Of a DNA stretch of 64,000 nt, positions 36,906-49,375 are shown piece after piece (position 1 is the stretch's first letter; each line of letters opens with the position of its first letter). Source of the stretch: Epiperipatus broadwayi (taxonomy: Eukaryota > Onychophora > Udeonychophora > Euonychophora > Peripatidae); assembly GCA_028023455.1 (NCBI GenBank), contig JAQFVV010000031.1:7212593-7276592 (forward strand), written 5' to 3'. The notes below the pieces were generated by a model. It saw only the letters and a program-made list of their open reading frames with translations, made no database searches and was not told the DNA's origin. The position numbers and the translations under genes were made by a program.

Positions 36906-38308
36906 AGCTACTATTGTTAAAGAGTTATTTTAATAAACTTCCACCCTCTATTAACAGGACTGTCAATAAATGTTGATATAGTAAGTTCTAAATTTGGGTC
37001 ACTACCAATGTTTTCAAAATATTTATTGGATAATGAATGCTCACAATTTATAACACATGTGTGAAAGTTACTTCAATTCTATCTTGATTTCATGTGTATC
37101 TAGAAGCACTACATTAATTAATGTATAATTATTAAATAACACGTAGCTCAATGTATATGTAAACAAAGGAAAGAAATATTTCTTTCTCATGCTATGAATT
37201 ATAAAAGTTTATATTTTTTAACAAATTTAATTTACTCTATGATCTTACAACCTATAAACCTGATTAAAAAAAACAAATACAACAAATTTTACTTTATGTG
37301 CAAATATATAATTCTTAGATCCAACTTTTTATTTAAATACTATAATTGCACATTAATTGATTTTGAAACACACACACACATACGCACAACATATATATAT
37401 ACTTAATGATTCTTTTAAATATTTGAATCTTCTCTTTTGTTCAGACATTGTCCTGTTAAAATAAACAACTTTTGAGTGCATTTGATAATGTATATTGCAA
37501 ATTAATTGTTTAGTGGATTCTTGTTTATTTTAAAAATATGTTTTTATTATACTACACTATTTATATTTTTTAAAATTAAAATATAATGTAGAAAACATAT
37601 TTGAAAATATTTTCAAATTAAAGTTTTGAATATTTCTTATATTTGCATTGTTAATATAAATATTTTTAAATTTTTATAATATGCAAAATAAATCAATAAT
37701 TTTATATTTCGTAATAAACAATAAGTTATTAATAAATGTGCACTTGTCCATTTCACCAAACTGCATATAAAAAATTATGATGGCATAATCACCTCTGCTA
37801 ATAAAAAACTAATATCTAAAACCCCATTATTGATAACTACGCATATTAGTTTTTTTTAAAAATGGCTCCATTTTTTAAGGGAAAATGTAACTAAAATTTA
37901 AATTATTTATAAAATAAATATAAAGATTTCAAATCCATTGAGTGACTAAGACAACTACTATCACCACATATTTTCACTAGAGAGCATTTTAAAAACATTT
38001 TTCTTTTAGCACAATAATCAAATTAAAAATGTTTATGAGATTATGAAAAAAAAATCTCACAATGGATTTTTTTCTAATAAATATATATATCTTATCAAAA
38101 TTGCTGGCTTTATTATTTTTTTTCACATTATGGACAGTTGAGATTATGGAATGTAATATAGAAACATTTTTTTTCATATGTATTTATTATATAAATAATT
38201 ATAAATAATCATGATTGTAAAACATTCAATAATTGCTACTTCATTAACTAATATCCTGTTTAGCTTTAGATGATTAATGATACTTAGGAAGAGATAAACA
38301 GTTGTCAA
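36906..38308 (+). other. Intron interior, nothing recognised
   Basis: AT-rich sequence with short (CA)/(TA) runs near 37368-37400. No coding or repeat structure seen. Confidence 0.5.
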
Positions 38309-38400
38309 GTGTTGGTGGCTTAGTTGTTAGCATAGCTGCCTTCCAAGCAGCTGGCCCTGGTTTGCTTCCCGGTTACCGTTTTGACATATGAAAAAAAAAT
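38309..38400 (+). repeat. tRNA-derived SINE head
   Basis: GTTGGTGGCTTAGTTGTTAG (A-box-like), GCCTTCCAAGC (anticodon-arm-like), GGTTTGCTTCCCGG (B-box) and then TTTGACATATGAAAA. It shares layout and tail with the minus-strand copy at 23555-23650 and the head type with 53510-53622. Confidence 0.65.
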
Positions 38401-38597
38401 CTCATATTAAGTTCTCTTCATTCACAATAAATATTGTCCTGAAAAACTTCAACCACAGGAGAAAGTTTGTAATCAATTTATATATATATATATAATTAGT
38501 TTCCAACCAGTAACCACCTAAACATTCACAGTAAATATAGTAACCAATATTTCTAACTGCTGTCAAGGCAACCTGCACACCTTTTAATAGCAAGAAT

Positions 38598-39206
38598 GAA
38601 ATATATATATATGAAAAAACAAAAAAAACAAGTTAAAAACTTGCTAACGCTTGTATTTCTGTCAACAAATGGCGTTCTACCAAAAACACCGTCAAGCATT
38701 TGTTTACATAAATGTCAGAGCATGCATTCACTATCTCTAACTTTAATTCCACTTTCAGATCATGATTTCAAGCTATTTGCTATCATCAGTGAAAGACAGG
38801 AATTTTAGAAACTAATTCTATATTGCAGAGGCTTTGACTATGTGGTAAAACTGAACTGAGATCAGACTTATGTAGCTATCTGGCTTGTTAGGCTGGGTTT
38901 GAAGACTTTACCGGTCTAAAAAATTCATGCTTGCAAACTGATAAAAACTTTTTGCATAAACCCTTGAAGACAGTGTTTAGATCTAGTTTCTAGCTCTATC
39001 CTTCACTGATGATAGCAAATTAGCTTGAAATCAGCTGATCTGAGGGTGGGCAAATGAAAGAGATAGTGAATTCTGACTCTTTTGTCATTTATGTAAACAA
39101 ATATATGCTTTGTTCGGTGGTTTTGGTAAAACGCCATCTATTGATCATAAATACAAGCGATATCAAGTTATGTGATTATAACTTGTTTTTGTTTTTCATA
39201 TATATA
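38598..39206. mobile_element. ~400-bp repeat family with ~200-bp inverted end
   Basis: The left ~215 bases (38610-38825) are the reverse complement of the right end (38985-39205), and between them lies most of a ~400-bp unit. Both outer ends read ATGAAAAACAAAAACAAGTTA-like sequence and stand in (TA)n. This is the form that looks most like an intact foldback transposon and may be the source of the tandem units elsewhere. Confidence 0.7.
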
Positions 39207-39234
39207 TATATATATATATTATAAGTGTGTTTAG

Positions 39235-39480
39235 AAAAGGTTTAAACTCAGATTTTTAAGTATAGCTATCCAGTCCATCATATACAACCAATACACATGA
39301 CCACATAATCTAAAAAGTAAATGAACTCCAATATACTTATTTCAAGCTAAATCTCATCAGTTGGTCTAACTGATGAGTTCCAATCATTAGGATATACTTA
39401 TATTGGAGATCTTTTATCATTTTTACATGTGTGTGTTCATATGTATTGGTTGAATAGGATGGTGTGGGTAGCTATAAAAA
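39235..39480. repeat. Diverged tRNA-like foldback repeat
   Basis: Inverted halves share CCAATATA(C/A)TTAT and CAATACACATGA, with the TCATCAGTTGGTC segment at the centre. Both recall the repeats at 13 kb and 20.7 kb. Confidence 0.5.
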
Positions 39481-39874
39481 ATTGAGAATATTAGTTCATT
39501 TTTTTTATAATTACATTAAGTTCAATATAGACAATGTACTTGAATTTAAATATTCTAGATATATTGATTGACTCAAGGCCTACCAAAATGAATGAGTAAC
39601 ATTGTTACTGTGTCGACATTTATATTTATGGTTTCTAGAAAAATGATGTGAATAAAGACAAAATTTACTTGTATGAATATTCATATAATATATAGAATGA
39701 ATTAAATATTAATTGAAAAATTATTAATATTTTTGATATTTTTAAATAAATTATTTCTAATTAAATGAAAAGTTATTTGTGACACAAATAAATTATGTAA
39801 TTTATTTTCTGAGTCTGACAAAATTTTTTATAGCAGGAAAAAAATATTTGTATAAATAAAGCTGTATTTTAATT

Positions 39875-39984
39875 GACATGGAATTACAAAAGTTATATAT
39901 ATATATATATTATTTTTAAAGCTTATTTTGACATGGAATTACAAAAGTTATATATATATATATATTATTTTTAAAGCTTATTTT
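39875..39984 (+). repeat. Exact 55-bp tandem duplication
   Basis: GACATGGAATTACAAAAG plus a (TA)n run and TTTTTAAAGCTTATTTT occurs twice in a row with no difference seen. Confidence 0.85.
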
Positions 39985-40114
39985 GTTGTTTTGAATGTGA
40001 GTTAAAAAACAACAATTATTGTTTAAATTATAATCATGTTTTTCTATGAATTAAGATGGAAGAATATTTACATTTAATTTTTCTGTTTATTAATCTGTAT
40101 ATTTTTTAATATAG

Positions 40115-40186
40115 ACTATAAATATTAGAGATGTTTTAAGAAGAAAACTTGCACTGCAAGGAAACTCCACAATGGTTGAGTTTGGG
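40115..40186 (+). CDS. Candidate additional (cassette) exon of the host gene
   Basis: After a pyrimidine-rich tract ending AATATAG, 72 bases encode TINIRDVLRRKLALQGNSTM and four more residues, followed by GGG|GTGACT, a weak but usable donor. Length is exactly 24 codons, and it would join in phase 0 like the other internal exons of this gene. If skipped, the flanking exons still join in frame. Composition is protein-like. The frame stays open past the donor, so a chance ORF cannot be excluded. Confidence 0.35.
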
Positions 40187-40755
40187 GTGACTTTAGCCAT
40201 TATATGTGCAATAACTGATTCACAGTATTTAAGGTTCATAAATTTAAAAAGGAAAATTTAAATTGATGGTGATTAAAAGTTGAATAATCTGTTTCACCCA
40301 ACTGATGTGCTTATAGAAGACATGCTATACATAAGGCTGTTTTAACTATAGATATATGAAAATTAATCTATGTATAAAACCTAGTTCAACAACATAAAAA
40401 ACTACAGATGAAAAAACATGCGATTGTTAAAATAATTTACTAATTACACATAATATCTATCCATAGAGTCTATTATATATATATATATAATTTTTTTAGC
40501 ACTACATAAAGTTCAAGACTCATTTTGTTCAATATCAAATGAATTCTTTCTACAATGTATTTTTTAATTAAAAACTCATAAACAGATTTAAATAAATTAG
40601 TGAAGCTGATCAATAATAAAAATAACTTAATTGAAATAACTCAAAATTTTCAAATTTGAATAAAAAGTGTAACTAAAAGTTCCATGTTTCTAAAGGGAAG
40701 TAAAAAGGACAACAAAATATGATAAATAAAGTTTTTTCGGTATTAGTACATATAA

Positions 40756-41848
40756 TACACTCCACCACTTGATGGCGCTGATTTTGCCCAATGCACATCA
40801 ATATATATGTTCACAGGATGACAATACAGTCAAATATGATAAATTTTATAAATTTATATATGAAATTTTAAATATACCTTAGTTTTTTTATATGCAGTAT
40901 TTTTTTAAGACATTTCATCGTATGTTGACATTTTTCAAATTACTTTTAAACAATTTTAGAACCAACATTATTTTCTAAAGTATAATACTTACAGCTTTAA
41001 ATTACATTATAAATATCAGAGCATCATGCTGGAATGTTTGTGTGTGTGTGTGTGGGGGGGGAGGAGGCGGATGTTTTTGATGATCCGAAGGATTGTCCAA
41101 AACTATTCTGATCAAACCAACATTATAAACACTATTATAAACCTTACAGGTTGACATTCTGCAAAGTATTTGTAAGCAATTTACAAACTGACATTATTTT
41201 ATAATATGTAAAAAATATATTTTTCTAAAATTGAATAATTACATTATAAATGTTAGCACACAGTTCTGGATTGTGCATGACCAGGATCCAATGTTTTGGA
41301 TGATCCTTCAGATCATCCAAAGATGCAGTACTTAATCAAACCAAGCTTCTGATTACCAAAACAACATGTAACTTCAGACATTTAATTTGTCTCATAGCTG
41401 TTCTCACACAAACATGCCTTTTCATGTGAATTCTATGAAATTGTGCTTGTCACTACACTTTTGAAAATTATTTCACATTCCAAACTGTTTAGGGAAATGC
41501 AGAAATGGGCATACAATTATTAGTATGTAATACTATATCAGGTAGGGTTATGATCATTACTTTGAATGCACATTACAAGAGTTATGGTCAGTTGAATTTT
41601 ATAAACCCTCACATGATACAGCAGTAATCTGTGAAATGTGTACATTTGCATAGTGTCACAAAAATATTTTTGGGCTGTAATATATATGTGCAATTTACTA
41701 TATACCCACAACTGCTAATATGAACATCACTGTTATATAGGTCATAAACTATTGTAGTGTTAGCCATAACTATGCCTATGTTAGACCACTAATATGGCAT
41801 ATTAATGTGCATTGGTTGAAAACCAGCACCATTAAGTGGTGAAGTGTA
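40756..41848. mobile_element. Nonautonomous TIR element, ~1.1 kb
   Basis: Terminal inverted repeats of ~45 bp begin TACACTCCACCACTTGATGG on the left and the matching TACACTTCACCACTTAATGG on the complement of the right end. If the leading TA is a target duplication, this suggests the Tc1/mariner group, but no transposase is present. Internal blocks around 41070-41150 and 41290-41345 (GGATGATCC..., AATCAAACCAA) are partly duplicated. A (GT)n plus poly(G) run lies at 41039-41060. Confidence 0.65.
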
Positions 41849-43507
41849 GTAATTTAACAGTAATCAAATTTTATATAACACTCATGTTAAAGATAAATTA
41901 ATTCCAAATTTTTAAATAATATTTTATATATTGTAAAACTCATTTAATGTATAAGTTAAAAATTAATTAAAGTTAATAATTAAAATATTTTTGTCATAAA
42001 ATGTATATATATATATGACTTGAATTCTGTCATTTTTAATGCTCTGGTAAAGATTTTACCATCCCTTGAAAGGTTATAAAAAGTTCTGCAAGATGCTGCC
42101 TTCTCTTGAATAATTTTACAAGTAAAAAATCAATAAAACTGACATTGAAGATCTAACAAAGGGATGAGGCAGTCCATTATAAGTGTTGATTGGCACTCAA
42201 CTATTGAGGACAAAAAAAATCGCTTGTCAATAACTTCCACCATCACAATTTCTTCTCTTTCATTTTGAAAGTGATAAACGAATGTTTTAGACCATTTTAA
42301 AAGTATTTTTGACATATTATAAATAATTTTGATAAAATATGCTAAAAATAAAATTATTATAGCAAAATAGTTAAGTTTAGTAAAAATTATTTACTTATCT
42401 GCAACACAAAATTGAGAAAGAAATCACTGATGTCAGCAAGACTTTTTAGTTGATTACTAACATTCATTTTAGATTTGCCACTATTGAATATTTTTATAAT
42501 TATAAATAAGAAATTATTTTTGAAAAAACGTTCGTTCACTTTCATAACCTGACAAATTATTAATATACTTTTTACAAATGAAACTAAAGTGAATATAATA
42601 TTAAAAGATGGATATACTTTTATGGTTTAGTTTATGAATAGACCAATTAAATTTTAAAGTTTTACCTCACTTGGCCAATAAAATCAATTGTCAGTTGAAA
42701 GGCTAAACTACAATTTGCATATTTATATAACTGTCTCAGTTGATTTTTATGCTAAAGACAAATTCCACATTTTTAAAGATTTTTTTTAATATTGTGAAAT
42801 AATTTGATGTACAGATTAAAAATAATATGAATAACTGAAATATTTGTATGTTATAAAATATATATATGGATGCATATATTTCTATATGTAGCACACTTAT
42901 TTTCATGTAATATTTACATATAACAGAATAATTTAGCTTTATATAATTTAAATTATTTAAACACTAGATTAAATATTTTACATTCCTACTTTTGTAAACA
43001 TATAATAAGTAGTCTTTTCTGTTTAGAAAGTTGGAATCAGACATTACAAGAATTAGAAGTACATGTGTCTGTGAATTCTACATAAATAGCTATAAAATTA
43101 TATGGATAGTTGGCGTTTTTACCAATGGTTTCACATTACCATGATATGATTATCTTAATAATTTTAGCATTGGCATAAAAAACCCAACCCTTTATATAAT
43201 ATAATATATGCTTAATATTTTGACAATTATCTGTGCTTATTTTATTTATTAAAGAAATTTATTTGATATTAATAGTTAACATTATATTTTATGTTATACC
43301 ATATTTTAAAATACATGTTTTATTTCAATTTATACACAAATGATTTGATTTTTTTGCCAATGTTTGATATATTTATTTGCATCTGATATTGGAGTTTTTA
43401 TTTATGTACAAGTTTATCAACATGTGGCTCTCTACATAAAGGTAAACTTATACTATAATTATCCTATTTTCAGGATATCTTTAATTACTTTATATGTATA
43501 TAAAACT
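41849..43507 (+). other. Intron interior, nothing recognised
   Basis: AT-rich sequence. A 61-codon minus-strand frame at 42130-42315 has reasonable composition but no recognisable domain, and I do not call it. Confidence 0.45.
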
Positions 43508-43624
43508 AAATCAAATTACATCACAAATGAGTGCAATCAAAAGTGAACCAGAATTACATCCTAACATACAGGGCCTTAATTCTGTTTCATTTTTGATTGG
43601 ACTCATTTCTGATGTAATTATATA
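43508..43624. repeat. ~115-bp foldback repeat
   Basis: AAATTACATCA(C)AAATGAGT(G)CAATCAAAA at the left is inverted at 43585-43621, followed by (TA)n. Confidence 0.7.
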
Positions 43625-43699
43625 TATATATATATATATATATAATACAAAACCCGTTATAATACAAAACCCATTATAATATATATATATATATAAATT

Positions 43700-43977
43700 A
43701 ACGGTAAATATACTATTATAATCTAAATTCTTTTGTAGTTCTTTCTATGATGTGGTAATCCTCATCAGCTTTAACTGAATTTCAAATGTTTACACTTAAT
43801 GTTACATATATTTCCATGAGCTGTGTATGGCCATATTTACAACTTACTTATTAATAACATCGTTCCTCTATTTATCAATCAATATTGCCTCTTGTGGAAA
43901 TATAGGTAACATTAAGTTTAAATTTTGAAATTCAGTTAAAGCTGACGAGGGTTACCACATAATCAAAAGCACTACAA
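43700..43977. repeat. ~280-bp foldback element between (TA)n tracts
   Basis: The arms (about 43704-43822 and 43888-43977) share TATAATCTAAATTCTTTTGTAG, GTGGTAA(T/C)CCTC and CTTTAACTGAATTTCAAA in inverted order. (TA)n lies on the left and (CA)(TA)n on the right. Confidence 0.75.
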
Positions 43978-44004
43978 AAGAATTTAGACTATAATATTGT
44001 ATTT

Positions 44005-44049
<45 letters not shown>

Positions 44050-44077
44050 TTGATTTATCATTACATATTTATTTTAG

Positions 44078-44182
44078 GTTAAAGATCTGATTCCATTATT
44101 TTTAGAACAATTCTTAAACATTTCTGAAAGCACCCCATGGATAACAAGGACATTAGATTTGAAATGGGATGCAAAACACAGG
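44078..44182 (+). CDS. Internal exon of unidentified host gene
   Basis: The acceptor is TATTTATTTTAG and the donor is AGG|GTAAAC. It is exactly 35 codons, phase 0 at both ends, and reads VKDLIPLFLEQFLNISESTP followed by a W-rich segment ending KWDAKHR. Joined to 14990-15221 it gives a continuous frame (DDKVVEE-VKDLIPLF) with consistent helical, soluble-protein character. About 28.9 kb separate the two, filled by repeats. The protein family is not recognised. Confidence 0.75.
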
Positions 44183-44532
44183 GTAAACAAAATATAATTA
44201 CTTTATAATTAAATTTGTAAATTAACATTTATTATATATCTATGCAAATTTTAAATTATACTATTGGTAGCCAATAACCATGTATACATATGCACATTTA
44301 AGTACACAAATAATTTTTTTTTTTTTAAGAATTAAAAATTGAAATCTAAAAGTCATCTAAACTATTATATTTATATATATATATATATATAAAATCGCAC
44401 ACATGAAAAATTATTAAAAGAAAACTATCTTTTTCAGGAAAAAAGTAATTTAAAACTAAATTTTCAGAAAAAAAAAGAACTTAAAAGATTTAAAGATAAA
44501 AAGAATGTACAATAATTTAATTAATTCTATTG
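44183..44532 (+). other. Intron start, AT-rich
   Basis: Start of the ~18.7-kb intron, with poly(T) and (TA)n runs and no gene. Confidence 0.5.
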
Positions 44533-44667
44533 TAATAGTTTTAACAAGGCTGTAAACCTTAGCAATGAGCGTCTGAAAAAATCGTCACTAGGGACCTACA
44601 GTAGGTCCCTAGTGACGATTTTTTCAGACGCTCATTGCTAAGGTTTACAGCCTTGTTAAAACTATTA
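44533..44667. repeat. Perfect 135-bp palindrome (67-bp arms, 1-base centre)
   Basis: Every base from 44533 to 44599 pairs with 44667 to 44601 around the single A at 44600. The arm runs from TAATAGTTTTAACAAGGC to GACCTAC. It has no TA-rich simplicity and is more GC-rich than its surroundings. Confidence 0.95.
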
Positions 44668-45419
44668 CTGAAATAATAGTGAGCGTTTAATAAAATTTAT
44701 AATTACAACTTTAATTCTATTGTGTAAAATGGAAATTATTATTTTAATTAGTCCAAGTGAACTCGTTTTTGGGCATTTCAAAACGTATAATTAAAGGTCA
44801 GATAGGAGAAGAAAAACAATAGAAACTAATAGCCAATAGAAAAAATCCCTCAGGAAATGAACCTGAACTTAAAGACAACATCATGATAAAGTCTAATATA
44901 AAAGGAAAAAAGTTTGAAACAAATAATTAGAGAGACAAAAGGAAGAGATGTGAAACCGGAGGTGTGCTATATGTGTTAGTGTGGAGATAGTCAAAAAAGA
45001 AGAGATTGAAAAGATGCACTCTTCAAACCTTTAAGTTTTGCTTAAAAAAAAAAGAGAAATGACCAATCATTTCCTATATTGCAGACCATAGGACATTGGG
45101 GGAATTAATGCTGGATCCCAAATTGCAAGTAACTGTAAAGGATGAACTTTTCTAATACAGTAAGAACTATATAACTAATGAACATTTTCAAAACAGTAAG
45201 AACTTTAATTCCAAAACCTTTTCAGTATTTAATAGGAATAGAATCCTATCTGACCAATGTAAATTATTATTAATAATTAATTTTATTTGACATATTTTTT
45301 TAATCATTTCCATTAAGTTTTTTTTTGTTCTGTTAAGGTTTTATTATGATTTTTTTAAACAACTTTTAATAAATGTTAAATTTAAGTCAGGCTTGTATGG
45401 CTGCATATATTTGTAATGT

Positions 45420-46660
45420 TATATTAGTTTAATTAAGGTTGGGTTAATCTTGGGTTATTTGTTTCATTGTTAAATTGGTTTAATCGGTTGTATATATTGG
45501 TGTAATTAGTAAATGTGGTATGGAGGTCCATAACATGCAGGATCACATAGGGTCCATGTTGACAGGTTGACTGGATGTAGTCCCAGCCCATTTGGACTAA
45601 CCCCCTTGATATTTTGAAGGGGAGTGATTGATTTGTGATCACTTCTTGTCAGAAAACTTATAAAGTTATATCACATTGTTGTATTGGTGAGTGCAGTTCT
45701 GCACTCCTCACCTTTTCTTTAGGAATAGAGGTGGTGGTCAGGAAGGACCTGGTTCATTTGTAAGAGCAGGTGACAATCATTGCCTAGCCTGGGTAAACCT
45801 ACCAGGTAGGTGAAAGTCATTGACCTTTCTTGGATTTCACCCTGATGGGCTGCCACACCCCTTTGACGGATTGTTTTGTTAGAGGAGTGTTGATTCATGC
45901 TAATTATTACTATGTTGCCTTAGGTAACATTAGATTTATGGAATGTGAAAGGTGGTTGGCCTTCTTTGGACCACCAATTTTTGTAACAGTGATGGTGTTT
46001 TGTTGTAATATTTAGTGGGCATGGGTCTGCAACCCTATTTTGCTTCACAGTGGTGAAGGGTGGTGTTCACTGGGGGCTTGGGTTATCAGAGTGAGCTATT
46101 GGTGATCACTGCTGCTATCCAGAAAAAACTACTGGATGGGTGTAGGGTCAAAGTTTCAGCACTGTTTTCACTCTGATGGGCTGCTGCACCCCCTTTATTG
46201 GCTAGTTTTAGCAGTGCATCTCTGCACTCCTTACTTGTTGGCTTTTCCCTAGTTGACATTCCAATTTTGGGCAGGTAGACTGAAGGTGGTCCATTTCCAT
46301 TTGGACTGTTGAATTACGAGATAGAGGTGCCTGTAATGGGATTGGCATGGCTTGGCTGTGGGCCAAGGATTTAATGTTTAATGGCTTTGTTGCTTTGGAC
46401 TCATTGCCTGTTGTGGTGGTTGACACAATGCTGGATGACCATCTATTCAACTGAAGCATTTGGTTCTTCACTCTGGGGCCCCAGGAATGGTAATCATTGA
46501 GTAATTGATGACTTTCTCAGTGGTTAGGGCCATGTAGAACCATAGACAGATGCACATTATACAAGATTATAGCAACTTTTGTATGGATATATTTGTTATC
46601 GAGGGTACTCCCTTTTGTAAACCTGGTTAATAATTGTTTTACCTTTGTAACATTTAATGC
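45420..46660 (+). other. G/T-rich, less AT-rich block with internal similarity
   Basis: Base use differs clearly from both flanks: more G on the plus strand, and repeated phrases such as TGATGGGCTGC(C/T)(A/G)CACCCC (45842 and 46177), CTGCACTCCT(C/T)AC (45701 and 46222) and CCATTTGGACT (45588, 46301). No frame longer than ~90 codons exists. It is probably an old mobile element or diverged repeat; I cannot assign it. Confidence 0.4.
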
Positions 46661-48572
46661 TTTATAATCATCAGTGGGTAAGTAGACCTGAAAATTTATG
46701 TAATCTTTGAACTAACAAAGATTACTTTTGAAACTAAAACAATGGTCTTGAAAAAAGCTGGATACATCTGGTGATATATAAAAACATTATGTATGAAATT
46801 GTTATACAGTAAAATTATATGTATTAAATGAAGTTTATTTACAATATAGTTTTGGTAAGCAAAGGTGCAGTCAAAAGCAAAAAATACTTTTCAATAAAAA
46901 GTATTTTATACTTTTAGTCACTTGATAATTTATTATATACATATATTATTATATTCCCATATTAAATATCATATATACATAATGGGTATTATTATTAAAT
47001 TATAGCAGAAATGCATATCAACAATATGTGTCAAATTGATTTAACATACAATATATATTTTTACATTTTTTTATTTGTTGTGCCAACAATAAAAAGTTAC
47101 AAATAATAGTGATAAACACTTATTTTATATATTAAATGCATTTACTGTGCTATAAAAAGCAAAAAAAAAAAAAAAAACAAATGTTTTTTTTCAACCATGA
47201 TTTAGGCTTTTAAGATTTAACTTGCATTATAATCATGGTGTATCCAAAAATTAATTAAGTCAATCTCTAGTAAAAGTAATCGTGATTCAAAAGAAAATTC
47301 TGTTTTTATTTTAGTGGACAGTAAATAAAAGCATTTAATAAGAAAAAAAAAACCTTTATTATTTACTATTATTATTTATGTTAATGTTGTAAGGTTAATT
47401 ATTAAATTTATTCAATGTGTGTAAAAATTTTATTTTATTATATCTGAAATTAATGTGTTCTTCAATAAATAGTTCCATATTTTAAATTTCACCAGTTTTA
47501 TAACTGTATAATTATTTCAATATAATGTAAAAAAAGGTTTAAAGTTACCCTTTTTATGTATTGATGGTACATGAAATATAGAATAAATGTAATTCTTTTC
47601 AGGTACAAGTTGAACAAGTAATTTATTGTTAAACAATCACTTTCTTTAGAAATTTGAAACTCTAAAAGTTTTATATTTATATTTTGTTTATTATTAGTAG
47701 TCTAATTTAAATTGTTTTAATTACTTAATTTATATAATTCAATACTACCTTCAAGCCAAAACCAAAACATCACTTACATACCTAGCAATATTTTAATATT
47801 TCTTAATATTTCAGAATTTATTACAGTTTTTGCATATTTAGGTAGTGTTAAGTTGCAAATTTATTTGATTATATTTTTTATTCTATATCAATCAAAATCA
47901 GAGAGGTTAATTTATATGTATAGCCATATTTTAAAAACCTTAATATCATTTTATTGTTGTTTATATACATGTAATCAATTGCTAAAAATTGTATCACATC
48001 ATCTCTTGGTCACCATACTAGTACTTGATATTGTATTCTTCCTGAGCTAGATTTGTGCAAAACAGCTGTATAGGATGGGAGTTATATTTAGTATAAGATT
48101 ATCCAGAAGATGATGATGATGATGATCTGGATTGGTGCAAAGTATATCCTTCAAAGTCCATGCACTACATTTTATTTAGTTTAGTGTTTCTTAAAATTTA
48201 AATATATAATCACCAATGTATTAATAGTATTAAGTTGCCAGTGCATTGATGATAAACAGCATGTTTTAATATCCCAACATTTTTTTTTTGTTTGATGGTT
48301 GTATATTTTTATGGATGAGCACTTAGGTGGTGCATCCAAATTAATGTTTAAATAATTATCCCAAATTGAAAAAGACTAAATAGTAGATCATGTCTACAGT
48401 AGACCCATTTTTAATCCCATCACAAGATTTATTATTGATTTATTTTGATGATAATATTACCATCAATGATGAAGATGGATAATTCTTACTTATTTATAAT
48501 GATGGTTGATGTATAATTAAGTATACTAATTAGTTGCTCTACGAAGTCAACTGAGCGGATCTCTCAGAGTGA
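46661..48572 (+). other. Intron interior, nothing recognised
   Basis: AT-rich with poly(A) runs at 47161-47177 and 47342-47352 and a short (GAT)n at 48109-48124. No coding signal. Confidence 0.5.
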
Positions 48573-49275
48573 TCTATCATGCTCATCCTATTGACATTAT
48601 ATATATATATATGATAACAGATGGCGTTTTACCAAAAATATGATCTATCATGCTCATCCTATTGACATTATATATATATATATGATAACAGATGGCGTTC
48701 TACCAAAAACACCATCAAGCATAGTTTTCTGTTTACACAAACGTCAGAGCGAGCATTCACTATCTCTAACTTTAATTCCACTTTCAGATCATGATTTCAA
48801 GATATTTGCTATCATCAGTGAAAGACAGGAATAAGAAACTAGATCTAAACACAAACTCTGAGCATTTATGAAATAGTTTCTATTCAGCTTGCAAGCGTGA
48901 ATCTTTTAGACACGATAATGTCTTCAAACTCAGGATAGCAAGCCAGATATCTACATGGGTCTGATCCAGTTCAGCATCACCACATAGTAGAAGCCTCTGC
49001 AATATACATCATTGCAAGAAAGACCTCAAAGGTACAATTATGAAAAACAAAAAAACACAAGTTAAAAAACTTGCTAATGCTTGTATTTATGATAACAGAC
49101 GGCATTCTACCAAAAACACCGTCAAGCATAGTTTTCTGTTTACACAAATGTCAGAGTGAGCATTCACTATCTCTAACTTTAATTCCACTTTCAGATCATG
49201 ATTTCAAGCTATTTGCTATCGTCAGTGAAAGACAGGAATAAGAAACTAGATCTAAACACAAACTCTAAGCATTAT
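48571..49275 (-). repeat. ~400-bp repeat family, ~1.5 units, in (TA)n
   Basis: The landmark ACC(A/G)TCAAGCATAGTTTTCTG occurs at 48711 and 49118, giving a period of 407 bp. The left junction, including ~50 bases of non-repeat DNA and a (TA)n tract, is itself duplicated in tandem (period 71, 48571 and 48642). The right end breaks off in the middle of the unit and runs into a ~65-base (TA)n tract (49290-49353). Confidence 0.8.
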
Positions 49276-49285
49276 AAATATATAA

Positions 49286-49356
<71 letters not shown>

Positions 49357-49375
49357 TTGAGGATGGCCAACCAAT

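Noticed and set aside
42130-42315. 61-residue minus-strand ORF
   Set aside because: No domain, no splice partners; length is expected by chance.
45433-46471. Minus-strand ORFs in the G/T-rich block
   Set aside because: Their protein-like look follows from the base skew; the repeats there do not conserve the frame.
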